NCBI RefSeq assembly: GCF_005696555.1
Contig: NZ_CP040005.1
Span: 744,001 to 808,000 of the forward strand
Source of the DNA: Actinomyces sp. oral taxon 171 str. F0337
GTDB lineage: Bacteria > Actinomycetota > Actinomycetes > Actinomycetales > Actinomycetaceae
Length of the DNA stretch: 64,000 nucleotides
Reading direction: 5' to 3'
A program made the translations under genes and the position numbers. The notes beneath the pieces are model-generated. The model searched no databases and had not been told where the DNA came from. It saw only the letters and a program-made list of their open reading frames with translations. Shown here in pieces: positions 36,820 to 48,295 of this stretch (positions are counted from its first letter, which is position 1; the number at the start of each line of letters is the position of its first letter).

Positions 36820-39800
36820 ATGAGCAAGCAGACAACGCCGTCGGCCCTGCCGACGACATCTCAGCCCGTAACGTCCCAGCCACTGCTCGCCGAGTCGACC
36901 CCTACGGCCGAGTGCGCCGCCGAATCCCGCCCTGCCGGCTCCGGCGGTCCGGAAGCGACCGCACAGGCGGGTGCAGGAGACAATGCCCAGCGCTCCCGTG
37001 AGGGACAGACCGCCATCGCCCGCCTGGGCGCCCCCATCCGTGTCAGGCTGCGGATCGGGCAGGTTCTCGTCCTTCTCTCCGCGGTTCTCGCAGTTGCGCC
37101 CTATATCGCGCTGGTCCAGCTCGGTGACATTCTCCTGGATGCCTACCGGGCAGGCGTGAGTCCCGACTCGCAGCGAGTGCACAGCGCCGTCATGATGCTC
37201 GTGAGCGCGTACTCCGCGCGACTGTTCCTGTACTTCATGGCGCTGCTCATCACCCACCTGGCCGACCTCTCCCTTCGGGACCGGCTGCGCCGCGACATCG
37301 TCGAGCGCATCTCCCACGCCCCACTGGCCTGGTTCACCGACTCCACTTCCGGCCGCATCCGCAAGGCCGTCCAGGATGACACAACCACCGTGCACACGGT
37401 CATCGCCCACGGCCCCGTCGAGCGCCTCAACGCCGTCGTCACCCCCCTGGCGCTGCTCACCTGCGCCTTCTGGATCGACTGGCGCCTGGCCTTGCTGGCC
37501 CTGTCCACGCTCATCCTCTACGTGCTGACCTACTCCGTGTCTCTACGGGGCATGAATGAGAAGACCGTCGAGATGGACCGCAAGCTGGCCGCGGTCTCCT
37601 CCAGCATGGTCGAGTTCGTCTCCGGTATCGGCGTGGTCAAGGCCTTCGGTCGCGTCGGGCGCGCCCACTCGGCCTACCTCACTGCGGCCGACGAGTTCTC
37701 CTCCTTCTACCGGGCCTGGGCGATGCCCCTGGTGACCGTCGCCTGTCTGTCCTTCACCTGGGTGTCGATCCCTGTGCTGCTCCTGGTCAATCTCGGAGGA
37801 GGGGCGCTGCTCATGCATGCCGGGGTGGTCACCCTGCCCCAGGTCCTGACCACCACCCTCATCGCCCTGGTCCTTCCCGGCGCTCTCACCACCATCGCGT
37901 CGATCTCCTGGTCCTACCAGCTGGCCGGAGCGGCGGCGCTGCGCCTGTGCGAGGTCCTCGACACCCCCATGCTGCCCACATCGGACTCCCCGGAGCGGCC
38001 CCGGTCGGCGCGGGTGGAGATCGAGCACGTCTCCTTCTCCTACGGGGACACCCTCGCCGTCGACGACGCCTCGCTGACCCTGGAGCCGGGAACCGTCACA
38101 GCCCTGCTGGGCCCCTCCGGCTCGGGCAAGTCGACGCTGGCCACCCTCATCGCCCGCTTCGCCGACCCCGACGCGGGAGCCGTGCGCATCGGTGGGGTGG
38201 ACCTGCGTGACATGGATGAGGACACGCTGTACTCCACCGTCTCCTTCGTCCTTCAGGACGCCCAGCTGCTGGGCACCACAGTGCGGGAGAACATCTCGCT
38301 CGGGCGTCCCGACGCCGACCTGGAGCAGGTGCGCGCCGCCGCCCGGGTCGCCCGCGTCGACGAGGAGATCATGGCTCTGCCGGACGGCTACGACACCGTC
38401 CTGGGACAGGACACGGGTCTGTCCGGCGGGCAGGAGCAGCGCATCGCCATCGCCCGCGCCATCCTGCTGGACACCCCCGTCATCCTGCTCGACGAGGCCA
38501 CCGCCATGGCCGACCCCGAGTCCGAGGCTGAGATCCAGGAGGCTCTGAGCGCCCTGGTGGAGGATCGCACCGTCCTGGTCATCGCCCACCGTCCGGCCGC
38601 AGTGCGCGGCGCCCACCGCATCGCCGTCATGGACCGTGGCCGCATCGTGGCCTGCGGCAGCCACGACGATCTGCTGGATGAGCCCCACTACCGTGCCCTT
38701 CTGCGGCAGACCGGTGAGCTCGACGATGTCGAGACCCCGGCCGCCGACAAGACCGCCAGGAGCTCCACGAGCTCGCCGGCTCTCAGTGCCGACTCGACCG
38801 GCTCGGCTCGTGCTGAGGACGAGGTGGATGACGTCAATGCGACCCGGGCCGCTGGTACGGGTTCCCCGCTCAGCACGCGCTCGCTGCTGGCCCGCTTCCA
38901 CCGGCTCATGGTCGAGTCCTCCTGGCGGCAGACACGCAGCTGCCTCATCCTGGCGGCGGCCAACGGGATGACGGTGGGACTGGCGCTTCTGGTACTCCTG
39001 CCCGCAACGGTTGCCCTGGGCTCCGGTGCGCCCCGCTGGGGCCTGTCCTTCGGGAGCTGGCTCCTCGTCCTGGTCGTCCTCGGCATCGGGGCGGCCGCGC
39101 TGGAGTTCCAAGGACAGCGCAAGGGCATGTCCGGGGCACTCGGCTTCATGCACGACGTCCACCACGCGGTCGGCGACCAGATCGCTCGCCTCCCGCTGCG
39201 CTGGTTCACCTCCGACTCCGCCGGAACCCTGTCCCGGGCCGTCAGTCAGGAGATGGTGTCGCTGGGGGAGTCCGCCGCCCACTTCATGTACCGGCTCACC
39301 TCCACGACCGCGGCCTGCGCCGTCGTCTGGGTAGGCTCGTGGGCGTGGGACTGGCGACTGGGCCTCCTGCTGACGGTCGCCGCGCCGCTGCTCGCCGGCT
39401 TCGTCCGCACCGCGCGCCGTCTGCTGGACCACGGCAAGTCGATCTCCGAGCCCGCCGAGCGCGAGCTCGCCACCCGGGTGGTCGAGATCGCCCGCTGCCA
39501 GGGCGCCCTGCGCTCATGCCGGGCCGCCACCGGCTACAGTCGCCTGACCGCGGCCTTCGACGACGGTGCCCGGGCCTCCGGGCGCGCCCTGTGGTGGGAG
39601 ACCGCGGGCAATATCGTCAATGGTGTTCTCAGTCAGGTCATCATCGTCGCCTTGATCACCCTGACGGCCTCGCGCGCCGTCGGTGGCACCATGGAACCGT
39701 TCGTGGCCGTGGCCATCATCGGTATGTGCCTGCGCTTCACCACCATGATTGATGAGATCGGCTCCAACGTCATGGGTATGGAGGAACGTCGCCAGATGAT

Positions 39801-40620
39801 GAACCATCTCGATGCCGTCATGGATGCCGAGCTCATGGCTGAGCCCGAGAATCGCAGCGACCTGCCCGTCCCCGGCACTGTCGGACTTGACGACGTCGTC
39901 TTCGGCTACCGGGCCGACGAGCCTGTGCTGGACGGGGTGTCACTGGACGTCCCGGCGCGCAGCATGTGCGCGATTGTGGGGCCCTCCGGCAGCGGCAAGA
40001 CGACTATCGCGCGGCTCTTGGCCCGCTTCTGGGACGTCGACTCGGGAACGGTACGGGTGGGCGGCACTGACGTGCGCGACATGCCGACCGCTCAGCTCAT
40101 GGAGCAGCTCTCCATGGTTTTCCAGGACGTCTACCTCTTCGATGACACCCTGGCCGCCAACATCCGCATCGGCAACCCTGCGGCTGACGACGAGCAGGTT
40201 CGCTGGGCCGCGGACTTGGCCGGCGTCACTGAGATCGTCGAGCGGCTGCCACACGGCTGGGACACCCGTGTGGGAGAGGGCGGGCGCGCCCTGTCCGGGG
40301 GTGAGCGACAGCGCGTCTCCATCGCACGGGCACTGCTCAAACGCGCGCCGATCGTGCTGCTCGATGAGGCCACCAGCGCCCTGGATGCTGAGAACGAGGC
40401 CAACATTGTGGCCGCCATGCAGGAGCTGCGGAGAACCTCGACGCTCATCGTCATCGCCCACAAGCTCGAGACGATCGCTGCCGCCGACCAGGTCGTTGTC
40501 CTCGACGACGCCGGACGCGTCGCCCAGCGGGGGCGCCACGATGAACTCGTGTCCGTCGAGGGGTCCTACCGCAGCTTCTGGGAGCAGCGCACCCGGGCGC
40601 GCGGTTGGTCCCTCGTCTAG
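36820..40620 (+). CDS. Fused double ABC transporter (TMD-NBD-TMD-NBD)
   Basis: 1,266 residues: two ABC exporter half-transporters in one chain. After a Thr/Pro/Ala-rich N-terminus of about 65 residues come the first membrane domain (about 75-345), NBD1 with GPSGSGKST at 431-439, LSGGQEQR and VILLDEATAM, a 70-residue linker, the second membrane domain (about 700-960), and NBD2 with P-loop from 1054, LSGGERQR and VLLDEATSA. Both nucleotide sites keep Walker A, signature, Glu and His, so both look active. Most bacteria encode such halves as two genes; the arrangement resembles siderophore or multidrug heterodimers. The substrate is unknown; there is no siderophore-interaction domain. Confidence 0.93.
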   Translation: MSKQTTPSALPTTSQPVTSQPLLAESTPTAECAAESRPAGSGGPEATAQAGAGDNAQRSREGQTAIARLGAPIRVRLRIGQVLVLLSAVLAVAPYIALVQLGDILLDAYRAGVSPDSQRVHSAVMMLVSAYSARLFLYFMALLITHLADLSLRDRLRRDIVERISHAPLAWFTDSTSGRIRKAVQDDTTTVHTVIAHGPVERLNAVVTPLALLTCAFWIDWRLALLALSTLILYVLTYSVSLRGMNEKTVEMDRKLAAVSSSMVEFVSGIGVVKAFGRVGRAHSAYLTAADEFSSFYRAWAMPLVTVACLSFTWVSIPVLLLVNLGGGALLMHAGVVTLPQVLTTTLIALVLPGALTTIASISWSYQLAGAAALRLCEVLDTPMLPTSDSPERPRSARVEIEHVSFSYGDTLAVDDASLTLEPGTVTALLGPSGSGKSTLATLIARFADPDAGAVRIGGVDLRDMDEDTLYSTVSFVLQDAQLLGTTVRENISLGRPDADLEQVRAAARVARVDEEIMALPDGYDTVLGQDTGLSGGQEQRIAIARAILLDTPVILLDEATAMADPESEAEIQEALSALVEDRTVLVIAHRPAAVRGAHRIAVMDRGRIVACGSHDDLLDEPHYRALLRQTGELDDVETPAADKTARSSTSSPALSADSTGSARAEDEVDDVNATRAAGTGSPLSTRSLLARFHRLMVESSWRQTRSCLILAAANGMTVGLALLVLLPATVALGSGAPRWGLSFGSWLLVLVVLGIGAAALEFQGQRKGMSGALGFMHDVHHAVGDQIARLPLRWFTSDSAGTLSRAVSQEMVSLGESAAHFMYRLTSTTAACAVVWVGSWAWDWRLGLLLTVAAPLLAGFVRTARRLLDHGKSISEPAERELATRVVEIARCQGALRSCRAATGYSRLTAAFDDGARASGRALWWETAGNIVNGVLSQVIIVALITLTASRAVGGTMEPFVAVAIIGMCLRFTTMIDEIGSNVMGMEERRQMMNHLDAVMDAELMAEPENRSDLPVPGTVGLDDVVFGYRADEPVLDGVSLDVPARSMCAIVGPSGSGKTTIARLLARFWDVDSGTVRVGGTDVRDMPTAQLMEQLSMVFQDVYLFDDTLAANIRIGNPAADDEQVRWAADLAGVTEIVERLPHGWDTRVGEGGRALSGGERQRVSIARALLKRAPIVLLDEATSALDAENEANIVAAMQELRRTSTLIVIAHKLETIAAADQVVVLDDAGRVAQRGRHDELVSVEGSYRSFWEQRTRARGWSLV

Positions 40621-40645
40621 AGGAGCAGCGCGAGGGAGGTGTGGC

Positions 40646-41878
40646 TCAGGACTTGCCCGCCAGTGAGAGCACCTCGGTGGGGCGCAGAGGCCTGCCTGCA
40701 CGTGCCTCGGCCAGCAGCAGCCTGACGGCCGCCTCCCGCTGCCCTCCATAGGCCCTGACAGCAGCGATCTGGCGCTGGTAGGAGGCCCCCGACTCCAAGG
40801 TGGCGCGCACGGAGTCCAGCTCGGCGGCGCAACCGAGATCCTCGGCGACCGGGGCGAGATCGGTGAGCATCCGCTCGACCGTGTCTCCCACCAGCTCCTC
40901 CTCACCCGCGGAATTGACGATGAGGATCGCGTCCATGCCGTAGCGGGCCGAGCGCCACTTGTTCTCGGCGACATACCAGTCGGGCAGCACATCGAGCTCC
41001 TCGCCCCGGTCCAGGGTGCGGGAGAAGGACTCCACGAGGCACTGGGTCAGCGCTGCCATCCCGGCCAGCTCGGTGAGGTTCGTCGCGGCATCGCAGGCCC
41101 GCACCTCGATGGTCCCCAGGCGCGGAGAGGGACGCACGTCCCAACGGATCTCGGTGAAGTCCTCGATGACACCAGTGTGGACCAGGTCCCCGGTGTAGCT
41201 CTCCAGCTGCTCCCAGGTACTGAACTGCTCGGGCGCGCCGGCGGTGGGCAGCTGCTGGAACATCATGGCGCGGTTGTCCGCGTATCCCGTGTCCGCACCG
41301 GCCCAGAAGGGGGAGGAGGCGCTCAGGCACTGCAGGTGGGCGGTGCGTGTGAGCAGGGCCTTGAGGATCGGTAGGGCCTTGGCCCGGTCCTCGACACCGA
41401 CGTGGACGTGGGTGCCGAAGATGAGCATCTGGTGGCCCCACAGCCGGGTGCGGTCCACGAGACGTGCGTAGCGCTCGGCGTTGGTTACCTTCTGCACCAA
41501 TGGGTCGGCGAAGGGGTGGGTCCCGGCCGAGGCGAGGTCCACGCGCAGGCGATCGGTGACGGGGAGAACGCTGTCGAAGGCGAATGCGATGTCCTCCATG
41601 CACTCGGCCACGGTCCTTCGTGCCCCGGAGACCAGCTCGATGGTGTTGAGCATCATCTCACCGTGCACGTGCGGGTCCGGGCCCACCTTCTGGAGGATCT
41701 CCTCGGCGCACTGGCGCAGGTCAAGGCTGTCTCGGTCGATGAGCGCCAGCTCCCACTCGACCCCCAGCGTGGAGCGGGCCGAGCTGGCGAAGTGAAGGGA
41801 CTGGGGACGGCGAGCCGGTGGCAGCTGAGCGTCAGCGGACGCGGCGCTCGGGCTCGTCGTGTCAGTCGTGTCCTGCAT
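40646..41878 (-). CDS. Glutamate-cysteine ligase type 2 (YbdK-like carboxylate-amine ligase)
   Basis: 410 residues. The family core begins near 35 with STLGVEWELALID, whose Glu residues bind metal and ATP; HGEMMLNTIELVSG, FGTHVHVGV, SPFWAGADTGYADNRAMMF and RWDVRPSPRLGTIEVRACD are the family blocks. Members ligate glutamate to cysteine in vitro, and related actinobacterial proteins act in mycothiol-independent thiol or ergothioneine chemistry, so the physiological product is not certain. The first 30 residues are a low-complexity extension. It converges with the ABC transporter gene, 25 bases apart. Confidence 0.88.
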   Translation of the reverse strand: MQDTTDTTSPSAASADAQLPPARRPQSLHFASSARSTLGVEWELALIDRDSLDLRQCAEEILQKVGPDPHVHGEMMLNTIELVSGARRTVAECMEDIAFAFDSVLPVTDRLRVDLASAGTHPFADPLVQKVTNAERYARLVDRTRLWGHQMLIFGTHVHVGVEDRAKALPILKALLTRTAHLQCLSASSPFWAGADTGYADNRAMMFQQLPTAGAPEQFSTWEQLESYTGDLVHTGVIEDFTEIRWDVRPSPRLGTIEVRACDAATNLTELAGMAALTQCLVESFSRTLDRGEELDVLPDWYVAENKWRSARYGMDAILIVNSAGEEELVGDTVERMLTDLAPVAEDLGCAAELDSVRATLESGASYQRQIAAVRAYGGQREAAVRLLLAEARAGRPLRPTEVLSLAGKS

Positions 41879-41957
41879 GTCCTGGTCTCCTCGGGTTCCT
41901 CAGGTCCCTCGCGGGCGCTGGCAGGGTGAGTGGTCTCTCGTCGCGGGAAAGGGCCTG

Positions 41958-43229
41958 TCACATCGGCGGGTGAGCCGATGAGACGCCGGTGATCGGTTCG
42001 ACGACGAGAACGGCGCCCTTCGCCTTGTCTCCCACCCGGGTCAGGATCCAGGTCTCCGACTCCCGACCGCTGAGCCTCAGCGAGGCACGCAGGTCGTCGG
42101 GGGAGACGTCGACTCCGCGCTTGAGGATCTCCAAGCGCCCGATACCGAGCTCGCGGACACGGGCACGCAGGGCCTTGAGCCGTAGCGGCAAGACCTCGGT
42201 GAGCCGGAAGGAGCGCACAAAGGGGGTGGTTGCCTCATCGGGGAGCCGCTCTCCCGTGAGGTAGCCGATCCGGGGCCCCACCGGCCGGGCGTCCAGGGCC
42301 TCGCAGAGGTGGGCGACGAGCCCGGCGCGCACGGCGGCGCCGTCGGGAACGTGGATGATGCTGCCCAGGTCGTCGGGCGAGCTGATCGGGTCGACCTGGA
42401 TCGGCGGTTGTGAGGGGTCGGTGGTGCTGGGATCGACCAACGTGTGGACGCTCGCACCATCCGCCCCTGGGCGCAGGATCAGTGCGGAGCGCCCGGGACC
42501 CTCCGGTGCCAACGGTCCGCACCAGATGGCAGCCTCGACGACGTCGCCGTCCACGCTCACCCACTGAGTGTGGGCATCCCGCGGCAGTGCGGCGTGGTCG
42601 ATGCCGGGAGCGACCTTGACGCCGAGAGCGGGCACGGACTCGCGCAGCGCGAGCACCTGCGACAGGGCCGGCGACCACTGCTCCGGGTCGGTGATGCGCC
42701 GCCCGTCGGCGCGGCGGGCAGGGTCGGCGAAGACGGCGTCGACCCCACGCTCGACCAGGTCGATCTCCAGAGCGTCGGCGCACTCGACGGTCGCGTGGGG
42801 GAAGGGCATGAGGTTGATGGTGGCCAGGGCGGCCGCGGCCTCATCGCGGTCGACGGCGAGCACCGGCAGGTCGAGCCCGGCCAGGGCGACGGCGTCGCCA
42901 CCGATCCCGCAGCCCAGGTCTGCGACCTTCGACACGCCCGCGGCCGCGTAACGGGCCGCATGGTGAGCCGAGACCACCAGCCGGGTGGCCTGCTCCAGGC
43001 CGTCGGCGGTGAAGAGCATCTGCTGGGCGAAGGGCCCGAACTTCGCCGTGGCCCGCTCGCGCAGGCGCTGCTGCGTCAGCGCGGCCGCCACCAGGGCGGG
43101 GGAGTGGCCCTCCTCGCGCAGGGATCGTCCCAGGGACAGGGCCTCGGACGGGTCGTAGGGGGGCAGGGAGGACAGAAGCTCCCAACCCTCGGGGGTCAGA
43201 AGGAGCGCAACGTGGTTCTCAGCCATCAC
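41958..43229 (-). CDS. Class I SAM-dependent methyltransferase with THUMP-like domain
   Basis: 423 residues. Motif I VADLGCGIGGDAVALAG lies near 100, with the acidic end of strand 2 (AVDRDEAA), and VDAVFADPARR as motif IV, where the DPAR takes the place of the DPPY of amino methyltransferases. The C-terminal third (with LGIGRLEILKRGVDVSPDDLR) is the THUMP-like domain annotated in actinobacterial members. Such proteins are presumed RNA methyltransferases; the target is unknown. GTG 43229 and ATG 43226 are both possible starts. Confidence 0.85.
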   Translation of the reverse strand: MMAENHVALLLTPEGWELLSSLPPYDPSEALSLGRSLREEGHSPALVAAALTQQRLRERATAKFGPFAQQMLFTADGLEQATRLVVSAHHAARYAAAGVSKVADLGCGIGGDAVALAGLDLPVLAVDRDEAAAALATINLMPFPHATVECADALEIDLVERGVDAVFADPARRADGRRITDPEQWSPALSQVLALRESVPALGVKVAPGIDHAALPRDAHTQWVSVDGDVVEAAIWCGPLAPEGPGRSALILRPGADGASVHTLVDPSTTDPSQPPIQVDPISSPDDLGSIIHVPDGAAVRAGLVAHLCEALDARPVGPRIGYLTGERLPDEATTPFVRSFRLTEVLPLRLKALRARVRELGIGRLEILKRGVDVSPDDLRASLRLSGRESETWILTRVGDKAKGAVLVVEPITGVSSAHPPM

Positions 43230-43421
43230 CCCCGATCATTCCACGGAGAACCTGCCAGTGGGCGTGATGTTCACTGGGTGGAGCGGGAAGGGCCCGAAGC
43301 GAGGAGACCGGGAGGGAGCTGGGGAATTCTGCCGGGCAGACGGGTGAGTAGGGTTGGGGGCCGAGGTTCCGCACGCCGGTGGGGCCGGACGGTGCAGGAC
43401 GGGAAGGCGGGCGGGCGACTG

Positions 43422-44219
43422 ATGACTGAGGAGGAGCCGCGACTCGGTGTCCCTCATGCGGGCAACGCCGCGGAGCTCAAGGACGACGAGGTGAACTCAC
43501 CACAGGGGCCTGACACTGCGGGCCGACCCGGGGTGCTGCGGCGACTGCTGCGGTTCTCGCTGGCAGCCATGGGTGTGGTGACCCTCCTGGCGGCCGGGGC
43601 CAGTATCTGGGCGTGGACCGTCAGTGCCGGGCATATCGAGGTCGCCGGTGAGGACAGCGGCGACGGTGAGGCGGTCAGAGCGCCGGTGGCGATCGTCCTG
43701 GGGGCGGCCGTTCACGCCGACGGTCAGCCCTCGCCCTGGCTGGCCCACCGCCTCGATGTCGCTGCCGACCTCTACACCAGCGGCCGCGTCGAGGCGATCC
43801 TGGTCTCCGGGGACAACCGGCGCGCCGGTTACGATGAGCCCACTGTCATGCGCAGGTACCTCCTCTCTCAGGGGATCCCTGATCAGGCGGTCGCCGTGGA
43901 CTACGCGGGCTTCGACACCTACGACACCTGCGTGCGGGCGCGCCGGGTCTTCGGGATCGAGCGGGCCCTGCTCGTGACCCAGGATTTCCATGAGCCGCGC
44001 GCTGTCGCCATCTGTCGCTCGGTCGGCGTCGACGTCGACGGTGTCGGCGACTCGCGGGCCCGCAGCGACCGCATCGGGTGGATGGTCAGCTGGATGCGCG
44101 AGCGCCCGGCGGCGATCAAGGCCGTCATCGATGTCGTCGCCCGGCGGGACCCGACCCTGGGACGCCGAGAGACGAGTGTCGCGGAGGCCATCGTCTGGAC
44201 CCGGGAGCACCGACGCTGA
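43422..44219 (+). CDS. SanA/YdcF-family (DUF218) membrane protein
   Basis: 265 residues. One transmembrane helix at about 43-65, then an extracytoplasmic DUF218 domain: APVAIVLGAAVHADGQPSPWLAHRL, ILVSGDNRRAGYDEPTVM, DTYDTCVRARRVFG and LLVTQDFHEPRA, with the conserved Asn/Asp and His/Glu residues of the family. E. coli SanA contributes to envelope barrier function and YdcF binds SAM, but no reaction is established. The start ATG 43422 lacks a convincing ribosome binding site; GTG 43392 is an in-frame alternative. Confidence 0.87.
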   Translation: MTEEEPRLGVPHAGNAAELKDDEVNSPQGPDTAGRPGVLRRLLRFSLAAMGVVTLLAAGASIWAWTVSAGHIEVAGEDSGDGEAVRAPVAIVLGAAVHADGQPSPWLAHRLDVAADLYTSGRVEAILVSGDNRRAGYDEPTVMRRYLLSQGIPDQAVAVDYAGFDTYDTCVRARRVFGIERALLVTQDFHEPRAVAICRSVGVDVDGVGDSRARSDRIGWMVSWMRERPAAIKAVIDVVARRDPTLGRRETSVAEAIVWTREHRR

Positions 44220-44256
44220 CGAGGGCTGACGCCCACGGCGAAACCGCCGCCACGCT

Positions 44257-44283
44257 TTGGCACTCGCGTTGACTGAGTGCTAA
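44257..44283 (+). promoter_or_regulatory. CIRCE operator upstream of groES
   Basis: TTGGCACTC, 9 bases, GAGTGCTAA: one mismatch from the CIRCE consensus bound by the HrcA repressor. It predicts heat-shock control of groES. The gene starts 185 bases downstream. Confidence 0.92.
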
Positions 44284-44468
44284 CGCCGTCGTAGATTCTC
44301 CGTCAGGCGCAGCGGGGTGCCCGCCCGGTCCTGGGACACAGGCTGGCACCTTCTGCGACTCGCGCTCCTGCATCGTGCCGGACCGATCCCCGCGACGGCG
44401 GTCGGGCACGCCTGGGGAGGGCGAACAAGCCGTTCTACTGCACGTTGAAGAGAAGGAGGAGGTCTCCA

Positions 44469-44765
44469 ATGTCGATCTCCATCAAGCCGCTCGAGGACCG
44501 CATCGTCGTCCAGACCGTTGAGGCCGAGCAGACCACCGCATCCGGCCTGGTCATCCCCGACACTGCCAAGGAGAAGCCCCAGGAGGGCAAGGTCGTGGCC
44601 GTGGGCCCCGGCCGCGTCGACGACTCTGGCAAGCGTGTGCCCGTCGACGTCGCCGAGGGTGACGTCGTCATCTACTCCAAGTACGGGGGCACCGAGGTCA
44701 GCTACGCCGGTGAGGACTACCTCATCCTGTCGGCGCGCGACGTCCTGGCGGTCGTCACCAAGTGA
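44469..44765 (+). CDS. groES: Co-chaperonin GroES
   Basis: 98 residues, full length. [10 protein letters not shown] at the N-terminus, the mobile-loop segment [18 protein letters not shown] that docks on GroEL, and the roof/core motif YSKYGGTEV, ending in [15 protein letters not shown] 44469 has AAGGAGGAGG just upstream. It is followed directly by a strong terminator, so groEL is not in the operon and must lie elsewhere, as often in Actinobacteria with several chaperonin genes. Confidence 0.96.
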   Translation: MSISIKPLEDRIVVQTVEAEQTTASGLVIPDTAKEKPQEGKVVAVGPGRVDDSGKRVPVDVAEGDVVIYSKYGGTEVSYAGEDYLILSARDVLAVVTK

Positions 44766-44809
44766 CCCGTTGAGCTCGTGTGCGCCGCCCGGCGCCACGG
44801 CACACTGAA

Positions 44810-44847
44810 CTGAAAGGGGAGGCACCTTGGGGTGCCTCCCCTTTCAG
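44810..44847 (+). terminator. Terminator after groES
   Basis: A perfect 17-bp stem (44810-44826 with 44831-44847) closed by TTGG, including AAAGGGG/CCCCTTT at the base. It separates groES from the convergent whiB gene. Confidence 0.9.
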
Positions 44848-44953
44848 TGTGCGCGCACAGTGCCTACCGCACGTATGCGCCGTGTCCGGACGATTGTCTG
44901 GATGTTGAGCTGGGAACGTCCAAACTGTCGATTCCCTGAAACAGGGCGGAGCA

Positions 44954-45256
44954 TTAGGCCGGTTCGTTGGTGAAGCGGCGTGCTTGCCGCTCGTAGTAAG
45001 CGCGCCGTTCCTCCTCACTCATGCCTCCCCAGACGCCATAGGGCTCGCGAGTGCTCAGGGCGTGGTCCCGGCACTCCTCCAGGACGGGGCAGTCCTGACA
45101 AATGGCCTTTGCTCGTTCGTCCCGTCGTCGACGGGAACCGCCTCTCTCTCCTTCGGGGTGGAAGAAAACCGAGGATTCCATGCCGAGGCAGGACCCCCGA
45201 TACTGCCACTCCCAGAGGGTGGAGATCGGACCGGGCAGACGCGATGAGTCGTGCAT
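44954..45256 (-). CDS. WhiB-family iron-sulfur regulator (WhiB2/WhmD-like)
   Basis: 100 residues. The four cluster cysteines are in GSCLGM and ICQDCPVLEEC, with the C-x2-C-x5-C spacing of the family. The turn motif GVWGG is followed by a basic C-terminus (ERRAYYERQARR) for DNA contact. FFHPEGERG after the first Cys points to the WhiB2/WhmD branch, which in mycobacteria and Streptomyces controls septation and division; this assignment is by resemblance. GGAGGGAGG precedes ATG 45256. Confidence 0.93.
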   Translation of the reverse strand: MHDSSRLPGPISTLWEWQYRGSCLGMESSVFFHPEGERGGSRRRRDERAKAICQDCPVLEECRDHALSTREPYGVWGGMSEEERRAYYERQARRFTNEPA

Positions 45257-47237
<1,981 letters not shown>

Positions 47238-47287
47238 GGTGCCGGCAGCCCCAGCTGTCCCGACAGATTCAGCACACACTGCCGCTC

Positions 47288-47325
47288 GGGGGGGGGGCCA
47301 GCCGGAGTGATCCGGCCGGCCCCCC
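47288..47325 (+). terminator. G-tract hairpin after guaB
   Basis: A run of ten Gs (47288-47297) leads into a 15-position stem with one mismatch (47292-47306 with 47311-47325). It lies between convergent guaB and the exonuclease gene. The homopolymer is a likely sequencing-error or slippage site, outside any gene. Confidence 0.7.
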
Positions 47326-47373
47326 GCGTTGGGCGTCCCTTGTCGGTTGTACGGCGGGTGATCTCGGAAGGGC

Positions 47374-48156
47374 TCAGCACATGGGGGAGTCCGGCAGGGG
47401 CCAAGCGGTCTGGGCCCGTGCGCGTGAGGGATTCTTGCGTGCCAGCCATTCGTTGAAGGACTCCGCCCAGGTGCGGTGGGCTCGGGTCTGGAAGGTTACG
47501 AGCTCATCAGGGCCGAGCTTCGAGACCTGCGGGTGGGCCGCGGCCAGGGCCTCGAGCACATCGAGCGTGGCGGCCACGTCCACCTCCGCAGTGTGCAGGG
47601 CCTCATTGACGTGCACGCCGTAGACCTCGCAGAGGTCACCCAGGCGGCGCTTGCCCCGGCGGTAGCGATCCACGGCCCGGTCCAGGACCAGCGGGTCGGC
47701 GATGGGCCCCAGCTCGCGGCCAAGGCGCGAGCGCATCGTGGGAAGTCCGTGGCGAGCGAGCTCGGCCTCCATGAGTGTCAGATCGTAGGAGGCGTTGAAG
47801 GCGATGACCGGGGTACCGGCCGTCATGGCCGCCACCAGGTGGTCACTGACCTCTGTCAGCACCTCGGTCACCGGCCGTCCCTCGGCTCGGGCTCGCTCGG
47901 TGGTCACGCCGTGGACCGCCGAGGCGGCCTCGGGGATCTCCACGCCGGGATCGGCGAGCCACGTGGTCACGGACTGCGGCCGGACTCCATCGGCCTGAGG
48001 CTCCGCCCGCCAGACGAGCGCCGCCGTGACCAGGCGGTCCCCGGAGGGATCCACTCCGGTGGTCTCGGTGTCGAAGCCGAGCAGGGGACCGAAGGGCCAG
48101 GCCGAAGGGACGGTGGCTGTGTCGTCGGACATGGAGGAGGAGTGCGGGGTGCTCAT
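47374..48156 (-). CDS. DnaQ-like 3'-5' exonuclease
   Basis: 260 residues. DEDDh exonuclease: ExoI LLGFDTETTGVDP near residue 31, ExoII VIAFNASYDLTLMEAEL, and ExoIII HTAEVDVAATLDVL with the catalytic His. It is close in layout to the polymerase III epsilon subunit but without a clear polymerase-binding tail, so it is probably a stand-alone repair or RNA/DNA trimming exonuclease. ATG 48156 is chosen as MSTPHSS; an upstream GTG-type extension of four codons is possible. Confidence 0.88.
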   Translation of the reverse strand: MSTPHSSSMSDDTATVPSAWPFGPLLGFDTETTGVDPSGDRLVTAALVWRAEPQADGVRPQSVTTWLADPGVEIPEAASAVHGVTTERARAEGRPVTEVLTEVSDHLVAAMTAGTPVIAFNASYDLTLMEAELARHGLPTMRSRLGRELGPIADPLVLDRAVDRYRRGKRRLGDLCEVYGVHVNEALHTAEVDVAATLDVLEALAAAHPQVSKLGPDELVTFQTRAHRTWAESFNEWLARKNPSRARAQTAWPLPDSPMC

Positions 48157-48283
48157 GGCCCCCAGCATGCCACCGGACTACGACATCAATGCGCCAGCAC
48201 CAGTGCGCCTCGGCCGGCGTCCGGTGCCCCCGTGCGCGTGGCTGCCCCGCCGGTCGGTCCGGTGGAGAAGGGGATGGGCCCTC

Positions 48284-48289
48284 TAGGAT
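48284..48289 (+). promoter_or_regulatory. guaB3 -10 box, leaderless type
   Basis: TAGGAT, six bases before ATG 48296. Confidence 0.6.
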
Positions 48290-48295
48290 CGGGTC

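Noticed and set aside
37543-39432. 629-codon frame antisense to the ABC-ABC gene
   Set aside because: Shadow frame; the plus-strand frame carries both ATPase motifs.
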